Source: ZC4RG30 sp963812195 (GTDB lineage Bacteria > Pseudomonadota > Gammaproteobacteria > Steroidobacterales > Steroidobacteraceae). From it: DNA of 64,000 bases. Below the pieces are notes generated by a model. The model was not told the DNA's origin, ran no database searches, and saw only the letters and a list, made by a program, of their open reading frames with translations. Position numbers and translations under genes: made by a program. Where the stretch lies: the NCBI GenBank assembly GCA_963812195.1, contig CAWEUI010000013.1, positions 124,001 through 188,000 of the forward strand. The letters run 5' to 3'. This document shows, one piece after another, positions 10,128-23,231 of this stretch; the stretch's first letter is position 1; the number at the start of each line of letters is the position of its first letter.

Positions 10128-10166
10128 CGAGGCAGCATTGCGGTACAGCAATGCATCCCCGCCTCG
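10128..10166 (+). repeat. Nested inverted repeat in rRNA leader
   Basis: The inner arms are GCATTGC (10135-10141) and GCAATGC (10148-10154). The outer arms are CGAGGC (10128-10133) and GCCTCG (10161-10166). It lies between promoters P1 and P2, so only P1 transcripts would carry this hairpin. Confidence 0.5.
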
Positions 10167-10188
10167 GAAAAACTAGGTTCAAGAAGGG

Positions 10189-10216
10189 TTGACGGAGTGT
10201 GGCCGGTCGCTATACT
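10189..10216 (+). promoter_or_regulatory. rRNA operon promoter P2
   Basis: TTGACG (10189-10194) and TATACT (10211-10216) have a 16-base spacer and a C-rich discriminator. It lies about 100 bases downstream of P1, giving the tandem arrangement common for rrn operons. Confidence 0.7.
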
Positions 10217-10279
10217 TCCGCCCCCCGCCCTGACCCTCGTTCGGGCGAATTTTCGACGGCCGTCCACAGCGACGTGTCG

Positions 10280-10293
10280 TGCTGTTTAAAAAT
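10280..10293 (+). promoter_or_regulatory. boxA-like antitermination element in rRNA leader
   Basis: TGCTGTTTAAAAAT resembles the Nus-factor boxA (TGCTCTTTAACA). The identical 14-mer recurs in the 16S-23S spacer at 12287-12300, which supports a functional antitermination signal. A second, weaker candidate, TGCTCTTTTTGT, lies at 10387-10398. Confidence 0.6.
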
Positions 10294-10295
10294 TT

Positions 10296-10322
10296 GGCAG
10301 GTAATTTGTGTGGGGACTCGTG
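10296..10322 (+). other. 5' arm of 16S precursor processing stem
   Basis: The sequence starting GGCAGGTAATTTGTG is nearly complementary to 11980-12007, just past the 16S 3' end (CACAAATTACCTGCC). Together they form the long helix that RNase III would cut to release pre-16S rRNA. Confidence 0.65.
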
Positions 10323-10420
10323 TCATGCACTTTGGTGTCGATGACCGAGTGACCAAAAGTCCAGCTTTAGTAAGTGGGCCTTTGATTGCTCTTTTTGTTT
10401 GAAAGCTCAAAACCTTCAAG

Positions 10421-11954
<1,534 letters not shown>

Positions 11955-11979
11955 AAGAGAAAAGCACCACGGTTCGTGG

Positions 11980-12007
11980 CGCGAGTTCCCAGCACAAATT
12001 ACCTGCC
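11980..12007 (+). other. 3' arm of 16S precursor processing stem
   Basis: This is the near-complement of 10296-10322 and closes the 16S precursor helix. Confidence 0.6.
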
Positions 12008-12068
12008 AGCACGTTCGGGCAGCGGCCCAGCCAATGGCCATATCGCTTACGGGCTGCAGAGCTTCATT

Positions 12069-12145
<77 letters not shown>

Positions 12146-12158
12146 GACTTTCTGGTGC

Positions 12159-12234
12159 GGGGCCATAGCTCAGCTGGGAGAGCGCCTGCTTTGCAAGCAG
12201 GAGGTCATCGGTTCGATCCCGATTGGCTCCACCA
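12159..12234 (+). tRNA. tRNA-Ala (TGC)
   Basis: A 76-nt tRNA with encoded CCA. The acceptor GGGGCCA pairs with TGGCTCC (with a G-T pair), the anticodon stem-loop is CTGCTTTGCAAGCAG, and the T loop is a normal TTCGATC. It is the second spacer tRNA, 13 bases after tRNA-Ile. Confidence 0.96.
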
Positions 12235-12286
12235 ACCCTGCCGAACGTGCATGACAGATTTCCTGGCCCGGCCTTTGCGCCTGGTC

Positions 12287-12300
12287 TGCTGTTTAAAAAT
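12287..12300 (+). promoter_or_regulatory. boxA-like element in 16S-23S spacer
   Basis: TGCTGTTTAAAAAT is identical to the leader copy at 10280. A second boxA ahead of 23S is standard in rrn operons and keeps antitermination active. Confidence 0.6.
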
Positions 12301-12423
12301 CCGGAAGTTTTGTTTTGACGCTAAGTTTTCAAGCGAAAGAAATGTCGATTATTGAATTCTCTTGAGAATGTCGCGTTCGCAATTTATGTGAATCAGCTTA
12401 AATCGTAACCCCCAGACTCCTTG

Positions 12424-12432
12424 GGGTTATAT

Positions 12433-12438
<6 letters not shown>
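12424..12438 (+). other. 23S precursor processing stem (5' arm; 3' arm 15325-15339)
   Basis: GGTTATATGGTCAAG is the exact 15-base complement of CTTGACCATATAACC at 15325-15339. The helix brackets 23S rRNA and includes its mature termini. Confidence 0.7.
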
Positions 12439-15332
<2,894 letters not shown>

Positions 15333-15441
15333 TATAACCTCAAGCGGTCTCGATCGTTTGAAGGTTGAATGCTGCGATTTTTTGCGATTCACATACTCGA
15401 ACGCGACAAACGTCGAAACAGAACTGTCCGGATTCCCTTTT

Positions 15442-15560
15442 TGCCTGACGGCATTAGCGAGCGGGAACCACCCGATCCCATTCCGAACTCGGAAGTGAAA
15501 ACGCTCTGCGCCAATGGTAGTGTGGCCTGTTGCCATGCGAGAGTAGGTCACTGTCAGGCT
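15442..15560 (+). rRNA. rrf: 5S ribosomal RNA
   Basis: About 119 nt. The closing helix GCCTGAC/GTCAGGC joins positions 15443-15449 and 15553-15559, and the conserved core CCGATCCCATTCCGAACTCG is present near 15472. It is third in the usual 16S-23S-5S order. Confidence 0.93.
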
Positions 15561-15571
15561 CTTATCGAAGC

Positions 15572-15603
15572 AAGGCCCCGCTGGATTCCAGCGGGGCCTT
15601 TTG
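15572..15603 (+). terminator. rRNA operon terminator
   Basis: A perfect 13-bp stem AAGGCCCCGCTGG / CCAGCGGGGCCTT with an ATT loop, followed by TT. Because the stem starts with AA it can also work for the convergent minus-strand gene that ends at 15608. Confidence 0.9.
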
Positions 15604-15607
15604 CTTG

Positions 15608-16606
15608 TCAGCCCGCTTTCTTGTGGCCCTTCGCCGCCGGAACCAGGGCGTCGCGCCTGGCCGCATCGATCAGTTCGTTCGCCGTGCCGGCCGGGATCCT
15701 GAAGTACTCGGCATGGGCCGAGGACTTGATCACGTAATCCCCGCCCTTGCTCATCCGTCCCAGCCGGTATTCGATGCGGTGCCCGTCGTCGCGGGTGATG
15801 GCGAACTGCAGCGCGGGCCTGGCCAGCCCGTAGTCGGACCGGTTCTCGCGGCCCAGGACCGAACCGATATCCAGACTGGAAAGGCGCTGTGCCAGCGTGG
15901 TCGCGGCCGTGCTGTCCAGTTCCTCACCCTTGCGCAGACCCTTGGCCTGCCACACGTCGGCGTGCTGCGTGGCAGCTGGCTTTGCCACGGTGGCGGCCGT
16001 CGTCGCGGTGGGTGCTGCGTGCGTCAGTGTGAGGCCGTCGACTTCGATCGACTGAATGCTGCGCTGGGGGACGTGCAGGATGGCCTTGTCCTCCCAGTCC
16101 GCCGGGTCGGCCGGAAACTGCCACGTTCCCAGGTCCACGTCGTACACAGCGTCCTTGCCGTCGCGGCGCAGGTGGACCTGGCGCGGCGATGGCGAGTCGC
16201 CCAGGTAGATCCTGGCGAGGATCTTCTTGCCGGCCGCCAACGTGACACGCCGCTCGAAGTTGTCGTCGGCCACCTTGAAGCGTTGCAGCGAGGAATGGGT
16301 CTTGCTCACCGCGGCACCGGTCTTCACGGAGGCCATGTGTGTCAGGAGCTGCTTGATCTTGCCCTCGTCAGCGGGGAAATCGGCCTCCTGCGGCAACTGC
16401 CAGGTGCCGGCCCTGCGCACCAGCTCGACCTTGGCGCCATCGGGCCCCTCGATCGTCAGATGATCGGCGCCGTCGGTGGAGCTCGAGAGCAGCGGTGCCC
16501 CGGCCACCGGCGCGGCGGAAAGCCGGCTGCTGGAAATCTGCAAGCCAATCGCCAGTACGACCTGAATTGCCAGCAGTACGGAAAGCCATCGAATCCAGCG
16601 CTTCAT
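15608..16606 (-). CDS. DUF4340 domain protein of GldG-type ABC system
   Basis: 332 residues, with an N-terminal membrane anchor (SVLLAIQVVLAIGLQISSS) followed by an extracytoplasmic alpha/beta region typical of DUF4340. The start is the ATG at 16606, which overlaps the TGA of the permease gene (ATGA), so it is translationally coupled as the third gene of an ABC operon. DUF4340 proteins are regularly encoded after GldG-like ABC subunits, but their biochemical role is not established. The gene ends convergently against the rRNA terminator. Confidence 0.8.
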   Translation of the reverse strand: MKRWIRWLSVLLAIQVVLAIGLQISSSRLSAAPVAGAPLLSSSTDGADHLTIEGPDGAKVELVRRAGTWQLPQEADFPADEGKIKQLLTHMASVKTGAAVSKTHSSLQRFKVADDNFERRVTLAAGKKILARIYLGDSPSPRQVHLRRDGKDAVYDVDLGTWQFPADPADWEDKAILHVPQRSIQSIEVDGLTLTHAAPTATTAATVAKPAATQHADVWQAKGLRKGEELDSTAATTLAQRLSSLDIGSVLGRENRSDYGLARPALQFAITRDDGHRIEYRLGRMSKGGDYVIKSSAHAEYFRIPAGTANELIDAARRDALVPAAKGHKKAG

Positions 16607-19479
16607 GTCGAGCTCACTCCAGCCAGTACGCGCTGATGGCGCCGGCGGTCCTCGCGGGCAACCAGCCTGCGCCATACCCAGACCAGAACCAGGCCCAGTA
16701 GCGCCAGCGCGTAGTTGATGTATTCCCAGATCCGTGCCTGACCTTCGCCCAGCGGTTCGAGCGTGCGCGCGAACTGGGTGCGGCCACGCAGCGCGAGCAG
16801 GCCCGGGTCTTCCAGCGACCAGTCGATCACGTTCTGCAGGAACTCGATGGGCTTGGTGTACAGGGTGCCCAGGCCCTGCGACGCCAGATCGATGGCCGGA
16901 TCAGTGGCAAAGGCGTTGCTGGCGATGACGACGAGCCTGGCCGAATCGGGGGAACTGCCGATCACACCCTGCGGCGCCCCTGCCGCCTTGTCGGGCCTGG
17001 CAGACTTCGCGGCGGACTTCTTGGCGGCATCGGTGGCGGCATCCTGCAACGGCGATTGCTTGCCCTTGTAGAAGGACTGGAAGCGTCCCTTGATGGCCAC
17101 CGCCAGCGGATGGGCGCCATGCGCCTTGCCGGGAGGAAAGCCGGTGTCTGGATATGCGCTGTAGTCCGGCAGCACATCCAGGCTGTCGGAGGTCCAGCTC
17201 TGCGGCGAGCTCGACAGCAGCGTCGTGACCTGCCGCGTGGAATTCTTGTCCTGGGTGATGTCTATGGGCGAGGCCCAGTTGACCGTCAATTGCTGCAGGT
17301 TCGCGGTAACGGGATTGTCGGCGTTGAGCTCATCGCCGCGCAGATCCGGGAACTGCGGGTAGGGCATCATGCGGATCTCCTGCACCGGAATGCCCCCGAT
17401 GTAGCGCTGTACAGGCACCGGCAGTGCCGCATTGCGCGCGTCCAGCACCATGCTGTCGCCGATCTTGATGCCATAGGCGGCAAGCCAGCCCGACAGCCCG
17501 GAATCCACCTTGCTGGCCTGCAGGGTCTGGCTGATCTGCACGTTGAACGGCGAGGTCGCCAGAACCACCGCGCCGCCGCGCATCAGGAACTGGTCGATCG
17601 CGAAGCGCTGGCGGTCGTCGAGGCTCTGCGGTGCCAGTACCAGCAGCAGATCCGCGTCTGCCGGAACACGGCCGTTCTTCAGGTCGGTGTTCTGCACGCG
17701 CACCGTGTCGCCCAGCTTCTGCAGCAGCTGGGTGTAGTGGTTGCCGCCCATGTTGGGGTCCGTCGACGTGTACACCGCGACGGTCTTCAGGAAGCCGGGA
17801 GCCAGGCGTCGCAATGCCGCGTCCAGGGATCGCTTCAGCGTGGCCTTGTCCAGTTGCTCCGGCAACGGCACCTCCACCGTCTGGTCGCCGCTTTCCAGTG
17901 TCATGTAGAACCAGAAGTGGCGCGTTCCGAACAGGTCCGCGGTGAGCGGCTGGAAGCCGAAGCGCTTGGTAAGTTGCCTGGCCAGCGCGCCGCCGCTGGC
18001 ATCCGGATCCTCGATGCTGACCCGCAATTTGCCGTCGGCCTGCTTCTGCAGGTCCTTCAGCAGTATCGTCCAGGTCGCCGTGCAGCTTGCGCAGCTGATC
18101 CGGCAGTTGCTGGTCCGGCGAGAAATAGCCGTGGAAGACAACCGGCATGATCCAGGGTGTCGAAGGCGCTTCCGCCGGCCTGGTATGCATCGATCACGCG
18201 GCGGATGGCGCGGGTGATGGCGTACTCGGGGTTCTTCAGCGCGACCTGCAGATCCTGCTGGCTGCGGGCGCGTCACCTCGATCAGATCGTTGTAACTCAG
18301 TGTCTGGAACTGGTCGCCGTAGGAGATCAGCAGGTTGAAGTATGAATTGACCACGGAGGACTGGAAGCGGCTGGCCGTCTGGAAGGGCACGGGCTTGATG
18401 CCGTACTTGCTGGCTGCCTCCTCCTCGACGGCCTGATCCTTTTCCGGATCGACGAATTCCACGCGGGCCTTGCCGCCGGCGGCAACCGCGTACTCCTCCA
18501 ACAGGTCGCGCAGCTGTGGCACCAGCGGCTCGAGCAGGGGGTGGGTCTTGGCCGAAAAGTAGCCGCGAATCAGCAGCGGCTCGCGCAGCCGGGCCAGGGT
18601 CTGGCGGGTGCTGGGGGACAGCGAGTAGATGTGCCCGTGCGTGATGTCGGCGCGGGCGATCGTCACGGGCGCCAGCCACAGGTTGGCCGCCAGGAAGTTG
18701 GCCGCCACCAGGCCCAGTAACCACTGCCAGCGACGGTGCGCCGCGCCGCCGCGGTTGCCGGCCCAGCGCAGCCGCTCCAGGCTCAGCCGGTTCAGCACGA
18801 GGAACACGCCGACGATGGACACGTAGTAGTACAGGTCGCGCAGATCCAGCACGCCGCGCGTAATGGACTCGAAGCGCGAACCGGTACCCAGCAGTCTCAG
18901 CACGCCTGCCACGTCGTGGCCGAACAGGTTGGTCATCAGGTTCGAGCCGACCAGATAGAACACGCCGCAAACGGCCGCGGTGAGAATGAGCGCAACGATG
19001 GGATTGTCGGTACGCACACTCATGTACAGCCCGATCGCCACGTATGCCGCCGCGAGGAACAGCGTCGCAACATAGCCGCCGATCACCGGACCCCAGTCCA
19101 GCGGGCCGAGCAACGAGACCGTGATGGTCAGCGGCAGGGTGAGCGCCAGCGCCACGGCGACCAGCGCCAGCGCGGCCAGAAACTTGCCTAAAATCAATCG
19201 TGTAGGATCGATTGGCGCCGTCAGCAGGCTCTCCAGCGTGCCGGTGCGACGCTCCTCCGACCAGCTGCGCATGGTCAATGCGGCGACCAGAAAGATCAGC
19301 AGTACCGGCAACCAGTGGAACAGGGGCTTGAGGTCGGCCAGATTGCGGGCGAAGAAGGCGTCCACCCAGAACACAATGAACAGCGTCGCGGCCAGGAATG
19401 CGCCAAGAAACAGCCACGCCGCCGGGGACGCAAAGAAGCCGCGGAACTCCTTGCGCGAGATGGCCAGGATCTCAGACAT
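16603..19479 (-). CDS. GldF/GldG-type fused ABC permease and auxiliary protein (locally frameshifted)
   Basis: About 958 residues in two parts. Residues 1 to about 245 are an ABC-2 type permease with six predicted membrane segments (MSEILAISRKEFRGFFASP at the start). From about 265 a GldG-like auxiliary region follows (HIYSLSPSTRQTLARLREPL), and it ends in a C-terminal membrane segment. The frame looks open throughout, but residues about 402-475 are out of phase. Indels near 18270, 18150 and 18067 would restore the true reading (MPVVFHGYFSPDQQ and following), and they cancel to a multiple of three. GldA/F/G complexes are known from gliding Bacteroidetes. In Proteobacteria relatives occur without gliding, and the substrate is unknown. 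Confidence 0.82.
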   Translation of the reverse strand: MSEILAISRKEFRGFFASPAAWLFLGAFLAATLFIVFWVDAFFARNLADLKPLFHWLPVLLIFLVAALTMRSWSEERRTGTLESLLTAPIDPTRLILGKFLAALALVAVALALTLPLTITVSLLGPLDWGPVIGGYVATLFLAAAYVAIGLYMSVRTDNPIVALILTAAVCGVFYLVGSNLMTNLFGHDVAGVLRLLGTGSRFESITRGVLDLRDLYYYVSIVGVFLVLNRLSLERLRWAGNRGGAAHRRWQWLLGLVAANFLAANLWLAPVTIARADITHGHIYSLSPSTRQTLARLREPLLIRGYFSAKTHPLLEPLVPQLRDLLEEYAVAAGGKARVEFVDPEKDQAVEEEAASKYGIKPVPFQTASRFQSSVVNSYFNLLISYGDQFQTLSYNDLIEVTRPQPAGSAGRAEEPRVRHHPRHPPRDRCIPGRRKRLRHPGSCRLSSTAISRRTSNCRISCASCTATWTILLKDLQKQADGKLRVSIEDPDASGGALARQLTKRFGFQPLTADLFGTRHFWFYMTLESGDQTVEVPLPEQLDKATLKRSLDAALRRLAPGFLKTVAVYTSTDPNMGGNHYTQLLQKLGDTVRVQNTDLKNGRVPADADLLLVLAPQSLDDRQRFAIDQFLMRGGAVVLATSPFNVQISQTLQASKVDSGLSGWLAAYGIKIGDSMVLDARNAALPVPVQRYIGGIPVQEIRMMPYPQFPDLRGDELNADNPVTANLQQLTVNWASPIDITQDKNSTRQVTTLLSSSPQSWTSDSLDVLPDYSAYPDTGFPPGKAHGAHPLAVAIKGRFQSFYKGKQSPLQDAATDAAKKSAAKSARPDKAAGAPQGVIGSSPDSARLVVIASNAFATDPAIDLASQGLGTLYTKPIEFLQNVIDWSLEDPGLLALRGRTQFARTLEPLGEGQARIWEYINYALALLGLVLVWVWRRLVAREDRRRHQRVLAGVSST

Positions 19480-20386
19480 GCGCGGCCTCCCCGTTCACTT
19501 CCGCGAACACCGTCTCCAGGGTCCGGTGCCGGGTCTGCAATGCGTACAGGCGGAAGCCCGCGCCGACCAGGCTCGAGGCGATGTCGGGCGCTGAGTCCAG
19601 CGGCGCATCGACCCGGTAGCTGAAGTGCGAATCCGCTGCCTCCTGCGCCTCGACGGCCCGCACCGCTGCCATGCCGCGCAAGGCATCGGCGGCGTCGCGG
19701 TCCACGTCCACCAGCAGCCCGGCGCCGGTGGACAGCTCGTCCATGCGCGCGTCCACCACCAGCTTTCCGCCGCGCATGATCAGCACGCGCTGGCACACTG
19801 CCTGTACTTCCTGCAGGATGTGGGTGGAGATGATGACCGTGGCGCTCGTCGCCAGGTCGCGGATCAATTGCCGCATATGCAGGATCTGCGTCGGATCCAG
19901 GCCGTTGGTGGGTTCATCCAGAATCAGTATGGCCGGCTTGTGCAGCAGTGCCTGCGCTACGCCGACGCGTTGCCGATAGCCGCGCGAGAGGGTGGAGATC
20001 AGCGCATCGGCCCGATCGACCAGCGCCGTGCGCTTGATGGCCGAGGCGATTGCAGCGGGTCGATCCGGCGCGGCCACGCCGTGCAGACCGGCCTGGTAGT
20101 CCAGATAATCGATGACCGTCATGTCCGGCCAGACTGGGCAGTTCTCGGGCAGATAACCGATGCGCGACTGGATGGCGCTGGTATCCGGACCGATCCGCAG
20201 CGCATCGACGCGGATATCACCCGAGGTGGGTTCCAGGAACCCGGTGATCATCTTCATGATGGTGGTCTTGCCGGCGCCGTTGTGCCCCAGCAGGCCCACG
20301 ACTTCGCCGGGCTGGATCTGGAAGCTGACGTCGTCGACGGCAGTAAGCGCGCCGTAGCGGCGCGTCAGGTGTTCGACTTCGATCAT
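19472..20386 (-). CDS. ABC transporter ATP-binding protein (GldA-like)
   Basis: 304 residues. Walker A is GHNGAGKTT near residue 34, the signature is LSRGYRQRVGVAQAL, Walker B is LILDEPTNGLDP, and the H-loop is STHIL. The C-terminal 80 residues are the accessory domain common in ABC-2 exporters. Its stop overlaps the permease start by 8 bases, and the DUF4340 gene follows, so the three genes form one operon. It powers the GldF/G-like membrane subunit. Confidence 0.88.
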   Translation of the reverse strand: MIEVEHLTRRYGALTAVDDVSFQIQPGEVVGLLGHNGAGKTTIMKMITGFLEPTSGDIRVDALRIGPDTSAIQSRIGYLPENCPVWPDMTVIDYLDYQAGLHGVAAPDRPAAIASAIKRTALVDRADALISTLSRGYRQRVGVAQALLHKPAILILDEPTNGLDPTQILHMRQLIRDLATSATVIISTHILQEVQAVCQRVLIMRGGKLVVDARMDELSTGAGLLVDVDRDAADALRGMAAVRAVEAQEAADSHFSYRVDAPLDSAPDIASSLVGAGFRLYALQTRHRTLETVFAEVNGEAAHV

Positions 20387-20603
20387 GGCCTCCTAACCCC
20401 GATTGTTCTTGTCGCCGCCGGACGCGAGAGAGTGCCCGGAATTTCTGGCTGTGGACAAGGACGGCAAAGCGTTGGTTCCGCGAGACGCGGCTCGCGGCGC
20501 ATTACGATTTTTTCAGGAATTGGTGAAGCGGGCGCAACGGCGCTCCGCATGCGGGCAAGACCCGATCACTCGGTGTGATCGGGGTCTGCGCGACAGGCGC
20601 TGA
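20387..20603. other. Intergenic region with strong hairpin (20555-20589)
   Basis: No gene is seen. It holds the promoter side of the ABC operon and the 3' side of the phosphatase gene. The near-perfect inverted repeat GCAAGACCCGATCAC / GTGATCGGGGTCTGC lies 15 bases past the phosphatase stop and may end or protect its mRNA. There is no T-run. Confidence 0.45.
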
Positions 20604-22561
20604 TCAGTCGACGCGGCCCGTGACGGCCAGATAGCCGACGGCGGCGCTGAACTTGTCGTTGTAGTTGGCCTTCAGCAGAGGATCGACGGACGGTGCGACG
20701 ATGCCGTTGATGCCTTCTCCAGGGTGCTGGAAGTTGCTCATGATGTAGCTGAAGCCGTTGACGTCATCCACGGCATGCAGGCCGGTGGATTCCGCGCCCG
20801 CCGGGCACGACAGGATGCGGCTCAACTTCTTGCGTGTCGACGTTGTAGGCCCACAGGAAGTTGTTGACGTGGTTGCCGCTGTCCTCGCCGATGAACAGGG
20901 TGCGCATGGCCTCGCAGTACTTGAGGTTGTCGGGGTTGGCGACCTTGTCCGGGTTGGCCTTGTTGCCCAGCGCATCCGGCGACGGCCAGATCCTCGCCGA
21001 CCAGCCCTTCGGGCACGCGCATGTGCGTCGGAAACCCACTCGCTGTGGATGCGGTGGCCGTCGGTGTCGCGCTGGCCGCCCGTCAGCACGTGCTCGTAGA
21101 CGGCGCCGGCGACCGGACCCTCGACGTGGATGTCCGTCGTAGCCATCGGTCATCGACTTGTAGATGTAGCGACATCGCCGAATAGGCGACGCTTGTCCGC
21201 GGCGTTGACCGTGGTGCCTTCCATCTTGGTGAAAGCCATCGAGGCGCCCACGAGTGCCGCGTAGCGGTGGGTTTCCAGGAACGCGGCGGCCTTTTCCATG
21301 CCCGGCACCAGCTTCACCCAGTTGTTCGTGCCACTGAAGCGGATCTTCGTGTAGCTGGAGTCGCCCGGATCGCTGGTCTTGACGTCCATGATGTCGGAGA
21401 CAGTGATTCCGCTGTCGACCAGCGACTTGATCTGGGCGCTGCTCGCGTGACCCAGCCTGATCCACGAGATGTCGCCGGCGCCCGGACCCACGCCGGAAAC
21501 CTGGGTCCACTTGGCGACATACAGCGTGCCGGCCGACAGGTCGCGCGGCCGGTCGGCCACGAACATGAACAGGCCGCCGTTGGTCGCGTCATCGCCCATC
21601 AGCACCGTGCGCTCATCCGGCATGACCTGAACCAGCTCGTGCGAGATGCGGCCGAGGCAGTAGTGCTTCTTCACGAAACCGGTGCCGTCAGGGCGCACGA
21701 ATACCTCCGGCAGGTGCCCGTAGTCGTACGGATTGGCGGCGGTCTCATCGCCGAAGAGGTTCTTGCTGAAGGCCTTGAACTCGAGGCGAAGTCACCGGGA
21801 CTGCCGTTGGCGATGGCCATCGTGTCGGGCTCGTATTCCTCGCTCGACAGATGCGTGTTCCACGGTGACTTGCTGGCGCCGCAGGTGATCCACAGGCCCT
21901 TGGCCGGCGCCGGTGTCGACGTTGTGGTAGCTCACAAGGCTCAGCTTGCCCGGTGTGGCGGTCCTGATCCAGCGTCAGGATCGCGATCGGGGAGGGCAGC
22001 TTGCCGTACATGTCCTCGCCGCCCACGCTGAGCGAGGTGTATTCGAACTGCACGACCGCGAAGATGCGGTTGCAGTCGTGCCGCCGGGAGAACGCCGCCC
22101 TCGATCTGGATCAGCGACATGCCGTCCGGGCAATCGGAGAAGAACTGGCGCTGATCGGGCGAAGGTCGATCGAGGATCGGATTGCCGTGGATGTCGTAGT
22201 AGCCGCCGGCGACGATCGTGCCGCCGCCCGTGCGGGGCACCATATCTCCGGTCAGGAAGAAGGTTTCGTATCCCAGCGCGAAGGTCTGCCCCGGTCCGCG
22301 GCCGACCTTCCTGGTCAATGTGGAGGCCACGTAGGTGGTGGCCATCTGCGGATTCTCCAGGGACGGCGCGGCCATCGAGCCGAAGGTGTAGCTGACATCA
22401 CGGCCACGCCCGTGGCCTGGCAGCGGACCGAAGGGGTGGAAATGGGCGCGCACGCGGTGCGCCTCCGCCGTGCCAGCCAGTGTGGCTGCCAGCGGCAGCA
22501 TCGGGACGCTGACAAGCGATTTCATCAGCTTGCGACGTGATCTGGATATCGATTCGGCCAT
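20604..22561 (-). pseudogene. phoX: PhoX-type alkaline phosphatase (DUF839), multiply frameshifted
   Basis: The start, with SRRKLMKSL followed by a hydrophobic stretch, is a Tat signal. PhoX-family proteins are Tat-exported Ca/Fe phosphatases of about 650 residues, matching the 1958-base span. The protein must be assembled from at least six frame segments. These include TFALGYETFFLTGDMVPRTG, GEDMYGKLPSPIAIL, GLWITCGASKSPWNTH, EVFVRPDGTGFVKKHYCLGR, the MDVKTSDPG region, KANPDKVANPDNLKYCE and the C-terminal GYLAVTGRVD. Breaks cluster at about 22080, 21950, 21905, 21790, 21170, 21140, 21010 and 20820. It is either a decayed gene or a stretch of poor sequence; the coding words themselves look conserved, favouring the latter. 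It would hydrolyse phosphate esters in the periplasm. Confidence 0.75.
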
Positions 22562-22708
22562 GACCTGCTTCCTCCACTTTTCGTTGCAGTCCGGGAACGA
22601 CGGCCGAGATTCGCAGTGCTTTGTGTCGCTCCGGTGAAGCCACGGAGAAACTTTTGTGCCGGCTTTCCGGTACCTTCACACCACTACGGCGTAGAGGGAG
22701 GAGATCGA

Positions 22709-23209
22709 ATGAATCGCTGCATGGTCATCGGTGGGTTCATTCTGGCGGCCGCGGCGGGTTGGGCCGTCGCCCAGGTTCCGGTAACGGCAGTGAAACCGTC
22801 CGAACCCCTGTTCACCAGCAAGGATCCCCGGCTCAACCGCAACAAGCAGGCGGCCTACCACATTGCCCGGGACCTGCTGGAAGCGGGCCACTGGGAGCTG
22901 GCCGACAAGTGGCTCACGAAACGCTACATCCAGCACAATCCCAACGCGGCCTCCGGGCGCGCGGCCGCAGTCGACTTCTTCACCAGGGTCCTGAAGGTCA
23001 AACCGCAGCCGATCTCCACGCGTCTTTCCCACCCGATAACGGCGGTGGTGGCGGAGGGGGACTATGTGGTCGTGGTGGCGCCGCGCGAACTGAAGGATCC
23101 CGACGATCCAGGCAAGACGTACACCATTGCATGGTTCGACATGTGGCGCTTCGTTGATGGCAAAGCCGATGAGCACTGGGACGGCGCCATGAAGGGCGAC
23201 ATCTTCTAG
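22709..23209 (+). CDS. Secreted SnoaL-like (NTF2-fold) protein
   Basis: 166 residues with an N-terminal signal peptide (FILAAAAGWAVAQ). The ATG at 22709 follows a GGGAGGAG ribosome site. The mature part shows the SnoaL-like pattern: a helical stretch AAYHIARDLLEAGHWELADKW, then IQHNPNA, and a C-terminal WFDMWRFVDGKADEHWD. Such proteins are small cone-shaped folds used as isomerases, hydrolases or ligand binders. No catalytic role can be assigned. It is divergent from the phosphatase gene and converges with the regulator gene. Confidence 0.8.
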   Translation: MNRCMVIGGFILAAAAGWAVAQVPVTAVKPSEPLFTSKDPRLNRNKQAAYHIARDLLEAGHWELADKWLTKRYIQHNPNAASGRAAAVDFFTRVLKVKPQPISTRLSHPITAVVAEGDYVVVVAPRELKDPDDPGKTYTIAWFDMWRFVDGKADEHWDGAMKGDIF

Positions 23210-23231
23210 GCGGCCAGGCGGCGGCTGCGCG

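Noticed and set aside
9803..10402. Overlapping short frames on both strands in the rRNA leader
   Set aside because: They overlap the terminator, promoters and boxA, show no homology-like features and arise from high GC content.
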